From assembly GCA_013815685.1 (NCBI GenBank), contig JACDFR010000009.1, positions 27,741-91,740 of the forward strand: a stretch of DNA of 64,000 bases. Reading direction: 5' to 3'. The DNA is from Ramlibacter sp. (GTDB lineage: Bacteria; Pseudomonadota; Gammaproteobacteria; Burkholderiales; Burkholderiaceae_C). The number at the start of each line of letters is the position of its first letter. Positions within the stretch are counted from its first letter, which is position 1. The notes beneath the pieces are model-generated. The model did no database searches. It saw only the letters and a program-made list of their open reading frames with translations, and was not told where the DNA came from. The position numbers and the translations under genes were made by a program. Positions 25,096-33,142 of the stretch are shown piece by piece.

Positions 25096-26726
25096 CGCGC
25101 CAGGTCCAGTGCCTGGATCCGCTGCACGTGGGCCAGCAGCGACCGCTTGGCCACGGGCCACAGGGCCTGCGGCACGTCGTCGTAGGCCAGCCGGACCCAA
25201 TCGTCGGCGGCACCTTCGGGCCGCTGCCGCATGGCAGCGATGATCCTGGCCTCGCGTTGCAGCCGGTGCTGCTTCAGGCGGGCAATGGCCTGGGCGGCAA
25301 AGCCCAGCACCCAGCCGTGCGCCGGCAGGATGAACTCGATGGCATGCGCCTGGCAGGCCGCCGCCAGCTTGTCCAGCGAGCCGAGGTAGGCGCTCATGTC
25401 GCCGTCGGGCGGGTCCACCACGGTGGTGCTGCCATTGAGAACATGGTCGCCGGAGAACAGCAGGCCGTCCTCCAGCAGCACCAGGCACAGGTGGTTGGCG
25501 GCGTGGCCGGGCGTGGTGACGACGCGGAGGGTATGGCGTGTCCCGTCGCCCTCCAGAACGAGCTGTTCGCCATCGGCGAGAGCCCGGTCCGGCACGAACT
25601 GGCTGGCAGCGCGCGCCGTGGGAAGGGAGGGCAGCCCGAGGATGGCAGGCTCGCCGGCGCACAGAGCCTGCAGCGGACGGGCCCCGGGCGAATGGTCGGG
25701 ATGCGAATGGGTGCACACGATCATGCGGATATCCCCGCCCGCCGCCCGCCACAGCCGCTCCAGATGAACGGGTTCGTTGGGGCCCGGGTCGATGGCGATG
25801 TAACCCGTCGCGGCGTCGCCGACGAGGTAGCTGTTGGTGCCGGGCCCGGTCATCGCGCCGGGGTTGGGTGCGGTCAGGCGCGTCACATTCCTCAGCAGCG
25901 CCACCGGCTGGTCGTTGCGCCAGTCGAGGTGGTGCACGATCTGCCCATCGGGACTGACGAGCGCCAGCTCGCCATAGGCCATTTCGTGCTCCATGAATCG
26001 GGCTTCTTCGCCGCCGAGCAAGCCCGCGCGCGGGCAGCTCGTCCACAGCGGCTGGCCGCCGGCGCATGCTTGGAGCACCGCCTGGACCGATTCGAACTTC
26101 GCCAGCCGCTCGAGCGTGCGGATGGTCGGGAAGATCATGAAGAAGCTGCCGGCTGCGTGGCGCGCCAGCGCGTCGGCGGGGTGCATCCAGACCGGCTCGA
26201 ACTGTTCCGCCTCGTCGGCCACCGGGGTCTGGCCCTCGGGCATGCGCGCCACGAGAAAGGGGACATCGAAACGGCGCGGCAAGTCGCGGTCGGTGACCCA
26301 GTGCGCGAGCACGAAGACCTGGTCGGCCGCCAGCACCAGTCCTTGCTCTCGGCATTGCGGGGGCAGCGGCCGGCTCCGGTCGAGCGCAGCGACGGCCTGG
26401 GGCCCGGCCGGGCGGCCGTCGGAATGGCGGGCCAGGAGAATGCCGAGCTCTTCAAAGCTCTCGCGGATGACGGCGATGGCCTGGGTCAGCCGCTGGCCTT
26501 CCTGTCCGGGCCGGTGGGCCGCGATGTCGTGCACCTGCGCGTCCTCGGCATCGATCACGCCGCCCGGAAACACGTACGCGCCGGGCGCGAAACTGGCAGT
26601 GGGTGAGCGGCGCGTCATCAGCACTTCCAGGCCGTACGCGCCGTCGCGCAGCAAGAGCACGGTGGCTGCCGGGCGAAGGACGGTTGGTTCGCGTTGAGGA
26701 TGCAGAAGTTGGGTAGGACGGACCAT
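25092..26726 (-). CDS. Nudix hydrolase-metallo-beta-lactamase fusion protein
   Basis: A 544-residue two-domain protein from ATG 26726. Residues about 10-230 form a Nudix-like domain (FAPGAYVFPGGVIDAED, then IRESFEELGILLAR as the Nudix helix, separated by an insertion). Residues about 270-545 form a metallo-beta-lactamase domain with zinc motif CTHSHPDHSPGARP, then TPGHAANHLCLVL and LFSGDHVLNGST. The MBL part resembles LACTB2-like hydrolases. Known Nudix-MBL fusions are poorly characterised. Both active sites look intact. Confidence 0.88.
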   Translation of the reverse strand: MVRPTQLLHPQREPTVLRPAATVLLLRDGAYGLEVLMTRRSPTASFAPGAYVFPGGVIDAEDAQVHDIAAHRPGQEGQRLTQAIAVIRESFEELGILLARHSDGRPAGPQAVAALDRSRPLPPQCREQGLVLAADQVFVLAHWVTDRDLPRRFDVPFLVARMPEGQTPVADEAEQFEPVWMHPADALARHAAGSFFMIFPTIRTLERLAKFESVQAVLQACAGGQPLWTSCPRAGLLGGEEARFMEHEMAYGELALVSPDGQIVHHLDWRNDQPVALLRNVTRLTAPNPGAMTGPGTNSYLVGDAATGYIAIDPGPNEPVHLERLWRAAGGDIRMIVCTHSHPDHSPGARPLQALCAGEPAILGLPSLPTARAASQFVPDRALADGEQLVLEGDGTRHTLRVVTTPGHAANHLCLVLLEDGLLFSGDHVLNGSTTVVDPPDGDMSAYLGSLDKLAAACQAHAIEFILPAHGWVLGFAAQAIARLKQHRLQREARIIAAMRQRPEGAADDWVRLAYDDVPQALWPVAKRSLLAHVQRIQALDLAR

Positions 26727-26955
26727 GAATCGAATTATGAGCGGCAGACTTCCGGGCACGGCCCGCGACCGAATCTGCTGAGGTGCATCAAATGGCGGTG
26801 TGGGTCCGCAGGCCCCCAAACGTGGCAGCGAGCGATGCTTTCGGCTGAAGGTAGTTGCCCGATGGTCGCATGCTTGCACAAGCGCTGCACGGGCGTACAT
26901 TCGGTTGATACGCTTCGCACAGGCAACCTTGGAGTCTGCAAAGCAGAGGTACACG

Positions 26956-27119
26956 ATGAACAAAAAGCTCCGTCTCTGGGTTCTTGCGATTCTTGCGTTC
27001 AGTGGCGGCCTGGCTCGGGCCGAAACCGGCGTGACCGACCGCGAAGTGACGGTGGGCCAGTTCGCCGCCTTCAGCGGCCCCGCGGGACAGCTCGGGCAGC
27101 GCATGCGCGCGGGCATCGA
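26956..27119 (+). pseudogene. 5' fragment of an ABC substrate-binding protein gene (inverted partial copy)
   Basis: The first 164 bases, MNKKLRLWVLAILAFSGG to RMRAGID, differ from the intact gene at 27557-28690 (opposite strand) at only one base in my comparison. The upstream 40 bases are similar but more diverged. The match ends at GGCATCGA, where IS630 sequence begins and the frame stops at 27151. The signal peptide and first strand are present; the ligand-binding lobes are not. It is non-functional. Confidence 0.85.
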
Positions 27120-27556
27120 TCTGTTGCTTAAGCTCGCGCACGCTGGTGAATGAGTTGCGGCGAATCGCTCGCTCGGTGATCAGGGCGAACCAGCGCTCGA
27201 CCTGGTTCAGCCAGGAGCTGTAAGTTGGCGTGAAGTGCATGTGCACACGTGGATGGCGCGCCAGCCATGCCTTGACCCGACATAGCGCGTGCGCCACTTG
27301 CGCACCGTGGGCTGCGAGACCTCAAGCTGCCCGCCAATAGCCGCAGGCCCGATACCCTGAGCAGTCATCAGCACGATGCGCGCGCGCTGCGCGACCGCCT
27401 GAGGAGTGCGCCGCGAGCGCGCCAGCTTCTCCAGCTCGGCCCGTTGTCCCATTGTCAATTCAATAACCGCATCGGCTCGAACATGCATGGTCATCTCCGG
27501 TCATCAATGTACCGGAAGACATGCAAGAAAATGCAAGTTATTTCTGCGACAGGACA
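27119..27556 (-). mobile_element. IS630-family insertion sequence, internally deleted
   Basis: The right end TGTCCTGTCGCAGAAATAAC (read on the minus strand from 27556) is followed by an HTH-containing N-terminus (MTMHVRADAVIELTMGQRAE, then QLEVSQPTVRKWRTRY, starting near 27494). Near 27260 it jumps to the DDE C-terminal region WLARHPRVHMHFTPTYSSWL and VERWFALITERAIRR. The middle of the transposase and the other end are missing. The element touches the TAG stop codon of the neighbouring binding-protein gene. Confidence 0.8.
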
Positions 27557-28690
27557 CTAGCGCACGAACTTGCCGCCGCGACCGATGATGGTGAGATCGG
27601 TGAACTTCGAACCCATGTGCTGGTTGGGCCCGTAATTGATCGTGAAGCCGCCCAGGTCGACGTCGCGCATGGCCTCCAGGCCGTTGATCAGCCCGTCGCG
27701 GGTGAGGTTGCGCCCGGCGCGCCGCAGGCCTTCGGCAAAGACCTTCGCCGTCAGGTAGCCTTCCATGCTCGAGAAGTCGAATTCCTTGTCCCCGGCCTGC
27801 GTCATGCGCTGCTGGTACTCGCGCACGAGAGCGCTGGAAGCAACGTAGGGAAACGGTACCACCTGCGAGATCACCACGCCGTTGCCCACGTCGCCCAGTT
27901 CGTCGGCCAGCGCCTTCGAGCCGACGAAGCTGACGTTGAAGAATTGCCCACCGTAGCCCCTGGCGCGCGCCTGCTTGATGAAAGCCGCGCAGGACTTGTA
28001 GGCGCTGATCTGAACGACGGCTTCGGGCGAGCCCGCCAGGATCGCGTCCAAGGCCTTGCCGACGTCGGTGCTGTTGCGCTCCACGGTGCCGGTTGCCGAG
28101 GGCTTGAGCTGGCGCTTCGCCAGCGCCCGCTCGACGCCTTCGAGCCCGGCCTTGCCATAGGCATCGTTCTGGTAGAACACCGCGATCTTCTTCAAGCCGA
28201 AGGTCGTCAGGTGCTGCACGATCCGCTCGGTTTCATCGAAGTAGCCGGCGCGCACATGGAACACGTTGCGGTTGAACGGTTCGCGCAGCGCTTGCGCGCC
28301 GGTGAACATGCCCACCATCGGAACCGCGGCCGCCGTCAGCACCGGCAGCGCGGCCAGGCCGGTGGGCGTGCCCACGGAGCCCATCAGCGCGAACACCTTG
28401 TCCTCCTCGATGAGGGCCTTGACGGCCGCCTTGGCTTTTTCCGGCTCGTAGCCGTCGTCCCGCGCAACCAGCTTGAGCTGCCGGCCGTTGATTCCGCCCT
28501 GGGCATTGACCGCTTTGAAATACGCCTCGATGCCCGCGCGCATGCGCTGCCCGAGCTGTCCCGCGGGGCCGCTGAAGGCGGCGAACTGGCCCACCGTCAC
28601 TTCGCGGTCGGTCACGCCGGTTTCGGCCCGAGCCAAGCCGCCACTGAACGCAAGAATCGCAAGAACCCAGAGACGGAGCTTTTTGTTCAT
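27557..28690 (-). CDS. ABC transporter periplasmic substrate-binding protein (Leu/Ile/Val-type)
   Basis: A 377-residue type I periplasmic binding protein. The signal peptide MNKKLRLWVLAILAFSGGLARA is followed by VTVGQFAAFSGPAGQLGQRM and GINGRQLKLVARDDGYEPEK, the LivK/Peripla_BP_6 pattern. It probably binds amino acids, amides or aromatic acids. No permease or ATPase is adjacent; livHM at the window start are candidates by family only. The TAG stop is within a CTAG at the IS630 boundary; IS630 duplicates TA, so the stop was likely preserved. Confidence 0.9.
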   Translation of the reverse strand: MNKKLRLWVLAILAFSGGLARAETGVTDREVTVGQFAAFSGPAGQLGQRMRAGIEAYFKAVNAQGGINGRQLKLVARDDGYEPEKAKAAVKALIEEDKVFALMGSVGTPTGLAALPVLTAAAVPMVGMFTGAQALREPFNRNVFHVRAGYFDETERIVQHLTTFGLKKIAVFYQNDAYGKAGLEGVERALAKRQLKPSATGTVERNSTDVGKALDAILAGSPEAVVQISAYKSCAAFIKQARARGYGGQFFNVSFVGSKALADELGDVGNGVVISQVVPFPYVASSALVREYQQRMTQAGDKEFDFSSMEGYLTAKVFAEGLRRAGRNLTRDGLINGLEAMRDVDLGGFTINYGPNQHMGSKFTDLTIIGRGGKFVR

Positions 28691-29003
28691 CGTGTACCTC
28701 TGCTTTGAAGGCTCCAAGGTTGCCCGTGCGAAGCCGTTTGCGCAACTCCCGCGCGGGAAAATCGCGTATTTCCCCACGCTTGCCGCGACAACTTGTCGCA
28801 GCGGCGCTGAAGCTGACGCAACAGAGAGACTTGCTGCGACGCAGCATCCGCTTCTTGCCTCTCAAGACTACCGATCTCGGCAATGGCATGCTTTCTGCTG
28901 AAGCAATTTACCGGTGCTGGCGCTTGCGCTACCAGTTTGCGGGCGCTACATTCCATCGAGCAGTTCGTTGTGCTTCGAATTCCGAAGACACCAGGAGACA
29001 AAT
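28691..29003. other. Divergent intergenic region between the binding-protein gene and fdhX
   Basis: 313 bases without a credible gene. It must hold two divergent promoters. A GGGCGCTACATTC stretch at about 28940-28952 resembles the region upstream of the inverted fragment at 26895-26907 and may be part of a -10 element for the fdh operon. A 15-base palindrome is listed separately. AGGAGA at 28993-28998 is the fdhX ribosome binding site. Confidence 0.5.
28785..28799. promoter_or_regulatory. Perfect palindrome GCGACAA-C-TTGTCGC
   Basis: Two 7-base half-sites flank one central base, midway between the divergent starts at 28690 and 29004. Size and symmetry suit a dimeric regulator, but no matching regulator gene is adjacent. 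Role inferred from position only. Confidence 0.4.
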
Positions 29004-29210
29004 ATGAGCAAGCCAAAGAGCAAGCTGTCGCGCAGAACCCTGTTCGCGGGCGCCGGCACCGCCGGCGCCGTCGTGGCCGCGGCCACCCTGCTTCCCGGGG
29101 TGGTGCAGCGAACCGATTCCGCGCCAGAGGCCAAGCAGCCGCCGGACAAAGGCGGCGGCTACCAGCTGACGGAACACGTCAAGCGCTATTACAAAACCAC
29201 GCTCGTCTAG
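29004..29210 (+). CDS. fdhX: Formate dehydrogenase region Tat-targeted small protein
   Basis: A 68-residue protein with a twin-arginine signal, SKLSRRTLFAGAGTAGAVVA, and a short tail ending in QLTEHVKRYYKTTLV. This matches the small 'formate dehydrogenase region TAT target' family found directly before fdhA in many proteobacteria. It is probably needed for assembly or stability of the exported enzyme. AGGAGACAAAT precedes the ATG. It is first in the operon, 25 bases before the alpha subunit. Confidence 0.88.
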   Translation: MSKPKSKLSRRTLFAGAGTAGAVVAAATLLPGVVQRTDSAPEAKQPPDKGGGYQLTEHVKRYYKTTLV

Positions 29211-29235
29211 CCCTCATTTCTCCGCGGAGTTTCCT

Positions 29236-32199
29236 ATGTTGCTGACCAAAAAATCGGGCGTGGCGCCGACGGACGCCCGCTCGCCGTTCGTCCACAGCCT
29301 GCAGCGCGGTCTGTCCCACGCGCTGCCCACCATGGACCGGCGCGGCTTCTTGCGGCGCTCCGGCCTGGGCGTGGGCGTGGGCATCGCGGCGTCGTCGCTG
29401 ACGCTGGTGAAGAAGGCCAAGGCCGCGGAGGGCGCCGCGCCGGCCGTTGGCCGCGGAAACATCGAAGTCAAGCGCACGGTGTGCAGCCATTGTTCGGTAG
29501 GCTGCGCCATCGATGCGGTGGTCGAGAACGGCGTGTGGGTGCGTCAGGAACCGGTGTTCGACTCGCCGCTGAACCTGGGCGCGCATTGCGCCAAGGGCGC
29601 GGCGATCCGCGAGCATGGCCACGGCGAATTCCGCCTGCGCTATCCGATGAAGCTGGTCAACGGCAAGTATCAGCGTATCAGCTGGGATGCGGCCCTCAAC
29701 GAGATCAGCGCGAAGATGCTGGAACTGCGCAAGGCCAGCGGCCCCGACTCGGTGTACTGGGTGGGCTCTTCCAAGCACAACAACGAGCAGGCGTACCTGA
29801 TGCGCAAGTTCGTGAGTTTCTGGGGCAGCAACAACTGCGACCACCAGGCCCGCATCTGCCACTCCACCACGGTGGCCGGCGTCGCCAACACATGGGGCTA
29901 CGGCGCCATGACCAATTCGTACAACGACATGCAGAACAGCAAGTGCGCGTTGTACATCGGCTCCAACGCCGCCGAGGCGCACCCGGTGAGCATGCTGCAC
30001 ATGCTGCACGCCAAGGAGAACGGCACCAAGATGATCGTGGTGGACCCGCGATTCACCCGCACGGCGGCCAAGGCCGATGAGTTCATCCGCATCCGCTCGG
30101 GCTCGGACATCCCGTTCCTGTTCGGCATGCTGTACCACATCTTCAAGAACGGCTGGGAAGACCAGAAGTACATCAACGACCGCGTCTTCGGCATGGACCA
30201 GGTCAAGGCCGACGTGATGGCGAAGTGGACGCCCGACAAGGTCGAGGAAGCCTGCGGCGTGCCGGAAGCACAGGTCTTCAAGGCAGCGGAGATGATGGCC
30301 AAGAACCGGCCCTCCACGCTGGTGTGGTGCATGGGCCAGACCCAGCACACCATCGGCAACGCCATGGTCCGCGCCTCCTGCATCGTGCAGCTGGCGCTGG
30401 GCAACATCGGCGTGTCCGGGGGCGGCGCCAACATCTTCCGCGGCCATGACAACGTGCAGGGTGCCACCGACGTGGGGCCCAACCCCGACTCGCTGCCCGG
30501 CTACTACGGCATCGTCGAAGGCTCGTGGCGGCACTTCGCCAAGGCCTGGGGCGTCGACTTCGACTGGATCAAGGGCCGGTTCGCCAGCCAGGCGATGATG
30601 AGCAAGCCGGGCATCACGGTGTCGCGCTGGATCGACGGCGTGATGGAAAAGAACGAGATGATCGACCAGGATCCGAACCTTCGGGCGCTGGTGTTCTGGG
30701 GCCATGCCCCTAACTCGCAGACCCGCGGCCTCGAAATGAAGAAGGCCATGGACATGCTCGACCTGCTGGTGGTCGTCGACCCCTACCCGTCGGCGACGGC
30801 CGCGATGGCCGCCATGCCCGGCAAGGACGGCGACCTCAACCCCAATCGCGCGGTGTACCTGCTGCCCGCGGCCACCCAGTTCGAGACCAGCGGCTCGGTT
30901 ACGGCGTCCAACCGCTCGATCCAGTGGCGCGAGAAGGTCATCGAGCCGCTCTGGGAGAGCCGCAGCGACCACATGATCATGCATCAGCTGGCCGAGAAGC
31001 TCGGCTTCGCCAAGGAGCTGTCCAAGAACTACAAGATGCAGAAAGTGAAGGGCCTGGACGAGCCCGTGCCCGAGGACATCCTGCGCGAGATCAACAAGAG
31101 CGTCTGGACCATCGGCTACACCGGCCAGAGCCCCGAGCGGCTCAAGGCCCATATGCGCAACATGGCCAATTTCGATGTGAAGACGCTCAAGTCCAAGGGG
31201 GGCAAGGACAAGCTCACCGGCTACGATCTCACGGGTGACTACTTCGGCCTGCCCTGGCCCTGCTTCGGCAACCCGGAGCTCAAGCACCCGGGCTCGCCCA
31301 ACCTATACGACACCTCCAAGCATGTGATGGATGGCGGCGGGAATTTTCGCGCCAACTTCGGTGTCGAAAAGGACGGCAAGAACCTGCTGGCCGAGGATGG
31401 CTCCGCCTCCAAGGGCGCCGACATCCAGACTGGCTACCCGGAGTTCGACCATGTGCTGCTCAAGAAGCTGGGCTGGTGGAACGAACTCACCGACGTGGAG
31501 AAGGTGGCGGCCGAAGGCAAGAACTGGAAGACCGACAATTCGGGGGGCATCATCCGCGTGACCATGAAGAACCATGGCTGCCACGTGTTCGGCAACGCCA
31601 AGGCCCGGGCGGTGGTGTGGAACTTTCCGGACGCGATTCCCCAGCACCGCGAGGCGCTCTACAGCACTCGGCCGGACCTGGTGGCCAAATACCCGTCGCA
31701 CGACGACAAGAAAGCCTTCTGGCGCCTGCCCACGCTGTACAAGACTATCCAGCAGAAGAACCTGACCGATAAGGTGCACGAGAAATTCCCGCTCATCCTC
31801 ACTTCAGGGCGGCTGGTGGAATACGAGGGCGGCGGCGAGGAAACGCGCGCCAATCCGTGGCTGGCCGAGCTGCAGCAGGAAGCCTTCGTGGAGATCAATC
31901 CCAAGGCGGCCGCCGAGCGTGGCATCAGGAACGGCGACCGCGTCTGGCTCGCCAGCCCGACCGGGGCACGCCTGAACGTGCAGGCCATGGTGACCGAGCG
32001 GGTCGGCCCCGACACGGTGTGGATGCCCTTCCACTTCTCGGGACGCTGGCAGGGCGCGGACATGCTGGCCTACTACCCCAATGGCGCGGCGCCGGTGGTG
32101 CGCGGCGAAGCGGTCAACACGGCCACGACCTATGGGTACGACAGCGTGACGATGATGCAGGAAACCAAGACCACGGTCTGCAATATTGAGAGGGCCTGA
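29236..32199 (+). CDS. fdhA: Formate dehydrogenase alpha (catalytic) subunit, Mo/W-bis-MGD, Cys type
   Basis: A 987-residue periplasmic enzyme oxidising formate to CO2. The Tat signal DRRGFLRRSGLGVGVGIAAS is followed by a [4Fe-4S] site, CSHCSVGC with its fourth Cys in LGAHCAKGAAI. The active-site region QARICHSTTVAGVANTWG has Cys as the metal ligand rather than selenocysteine, with the catalytic His next to it. The C-terminal MGD-binding domain ends with FHFSGRWQGADM. Length fits the family. It forms a membrane-bound complex with the beta and cytochrome b subunits encoded downstream. Confidence 0.96.
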   Translation: MLLTKKSGVAPTDARSPFVHSLQRGLSHALPTMDRRGFLRRSGLGVGVGIAASSLTLVKKAKAAEGAAPAVGRGNIEVKRTVCSHCSVGCAIDAVVENGVWVRQEPVFDSPLNLGAHCAKGAAIREHGHGEFRLRYPMKLVNGKYQRISWDAALNEISAKMLELRKASGPDSVYWVGSSKHNNEQAYLMRKFVSFWGSNNCDHQARICHSTTVAGVANTWGYGAMTNSYNDMQNSKCALYIGSNAAEAHPVSMLHMLHAKENGTKMIVVDPRFTRTAAKADEFIRIRSGSDIPFLFGMLYHIFKNGWEDQKYINDRVFGMDQVKADVMAKWTPDKVEEACGVPEAQVFKAAEMMAKNRPSTLVWCMGQTQHTIGNAMVRASCIVQLALGNIGVSGGGANIFRGHDNVQGATDVGPNPDSLPGYYGIVEGSWRHFAKAWGVDFDWIKGRFASQAMMSKPGITVSRWIDGVMEKNEMIDQDPNLRALVFWGHAPNSQTRGLEMKKAMDMLDLLVVVDPYPSATAAMAAMPGKDGDLNPNRAVYLLPAATQFETSGSVTASNRSIQWREKVIEPLWESRSDHMIMHQLAEKLGFAKELSKNYKMQKVKGLDEPVPEDILREINKSVWTIGYTGQSPERLKAHMRNMANFDVKTLKSKGGKDKLTGYDLTGDYFGLPWPCFGNPELKHPGSPNLYDTSKHVMDGGGNFRANFGVEKDGKNLLAEDGSASKGADIQTGYPEFDHVLLKKLGWWNELTDVEKVAAEGKNWKTDNSGGIIRVTMKNHGCHVFGNAKARAVVWNFPDAIPQHREALYSTRPDLVAKYPSHDDKKAFWRLPTLYKTIQQKNLTDKVHEKFPLILTSGRLVEYEGGGEETRANPWLAELQQEAFVEINPKAAAERGIRNGDRVWLASPTGARLNVQAMVTERVGPDTVWMPFHFSGRWQGADMLAYYPNGAAPVVRGEAVNTATTYGYDSVTMMQETKTTVCNIERA

Positions 32200-32204
32200 A
32201 GAAT

Positions 32205-32290
32205 ATGACCCCCGCGCTCTTCACTACGTGTAATTCGCTGCCCCCCGAGGGGGCCCAAGCCTCCTTAGAGGCGGCTCGTCAGGAGGCTTG
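32205..32290 (+). repeat. GC-rich palindromic repeat element in the fdhA-fdhB spacer
   Basis: GACCCCCGCGCTCTTCACTACG, then GCTGCCCCCCGAGGGGGC and GGCTCGTCAGGAGGC. It is clearly homologous to the gltJ-gltK copy at 17143-17221. Its 3' end AGGAGGC provides the ribosome binding site for fdhB at 32293. Confidence 0.78.
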
Positions 32291-32292
32291 AC

Positions 32293-32910
32293 ATGGCACG
32301 CATGAAATTCGTCTGCGACTCGGAACGCTGCATCGAATGCAACGGCTGCGTCACGGCCTGCAAGAACGAGAACGAGGTGCCATGGGGCGTGAACCGCCGC
32401 CGCGTGGTGACGCTCAACGACGGCGTGCCGGGCGAACGATCGATCTCGGTCGCCTGCATGCATTGCTCGGACGCACCCTGCATGGCGGTGTGCCCGGTCA
32501 ATTGCTTCTATCGCACCGACGAGGGCGTGGTGCTGCACGACAAGGACACCTGCATCGGCTGCGGCTACTGCAGCTATGCGTGCCCGTTCGGCGCGCCGCA
32601 GTTCCCCTCATCCGGCACGTTCGGCGTGCGCGGCAAGATGGACAAGTGCACCTTCTGCGCCGGCGGCCCCGAAGCCAATGGCTCGCAGGCCGAGTTCGAG
32701 AAGTACGGGCGCAATCGGCTGGCCGAAGGCAAGCTGCCCGCCTGCGCGGAGATGTGCTCGACCAAGGCGCTGCTGGCCGGTGACGGCGATGTGGTCGCCG
32801 ACATCTTCCGCAACCGCGTGATCAAGCGCGGCAAGGGCGCCGAGGCCTGGGGCTGGGGGACGGCCTATGGGTCCAAGCAGGCTGGCCAGCCCGGTGGAGG
32901 GAAATCATGA
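32293..32910 (+). CDS. fdhB: Formate dehydrogenase beta subunit, four [4Fe-4S] ferredoxin
   Basis: A 205-residue electron-transfer subunit. Four Cys clusters are visible: CIECNGCVTACKNE, CMHCSDAPCMAVCPVNC, CIGCGYCSYACPFG, and CTFC with CAEMCSTKAL. They pass electrons from the molybdopterin site to the cytochrome b subunit. It has no signal of its own and is probably exported with the Tat-targeted alpha subunit. It overlaps the lipoprotein gene by 4 bases. Confidence 0.95.
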   Translation: MARMKFVCDSERCIECNGCVTACKNENEVPWGVNRRRVVTLNDGVPGERSISVACMHCSDAPCMAVCPVNCFYRTDEGVVLHDKDTCIGCGYCSYACPFGAPQFPSSGTFGVRGKMDKCTFCAGGPEANGSQAEFEKYGRNRLAEGKLPACAEMCSTKALLAGDGDVVADIFRNRVIKRGKGAEAWGWGTAYGSKQAGQPGGGKS

Positions 32911-33140
32911 GGCGCGCCCTGGCCACGGCATGGCTACTCGCAGCGGCGGCGGCTTTGGCCGGCTGCGGCGACAAGCCTCAGACACTGCAAAGCGGCGTGA
33001 AGGTGGATACCCAGGCCTTCCAGGGCACCGGCCTGCCGTACGCGGTACCCGGTTGGAAGCAGGGCGACAAGGGCAGCTGGGAGCAGCAGTTGAAAACGCG
33101 CACCCAGCAGACCCAGAACGAATACACCAAGGTCAATTGA
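32907..33140 (+). CDS. Small lipoprotein of the formate dehydrogenase operon
   Basis: A 77-residue protein with a lipoprotein signal MRRALATAWLLAAAAALAGC (lipobox LAGC, Cys20). The mature part includes GTGLPYAVPGWKQGDKGSW and ends NEYTKVN. No general family is recognised. Its place between the beta and gamma subunit genes, with an ATGA overlap, suggests an accessory component of the membrane-bound complex. Confidence 0.82.
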   Translation: MRRALATAWLLAAAAALAGCGDKPQTLQSGVKVDTQAFQGTGLPYAVPGWKQGDKGSWEQQLKTRTQQTQNEYTKVN

Positions 33141-33142
33141 TC

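Noticed and set aside
29820..29900. Possible selenocysteine in formate dehydrogenase
   Set aside because: The codon at the active-site position is TGC (Cys); there is no in-frame TGA.
29179..31287. A 702-codon open frame antisense to the formate dehydrogenase alpha gene
   Set aside because: Its composition (His, Arg, Gly, Val rich) and phase mirror the GC-rich coding strand; the sense frame has clear family motifs.
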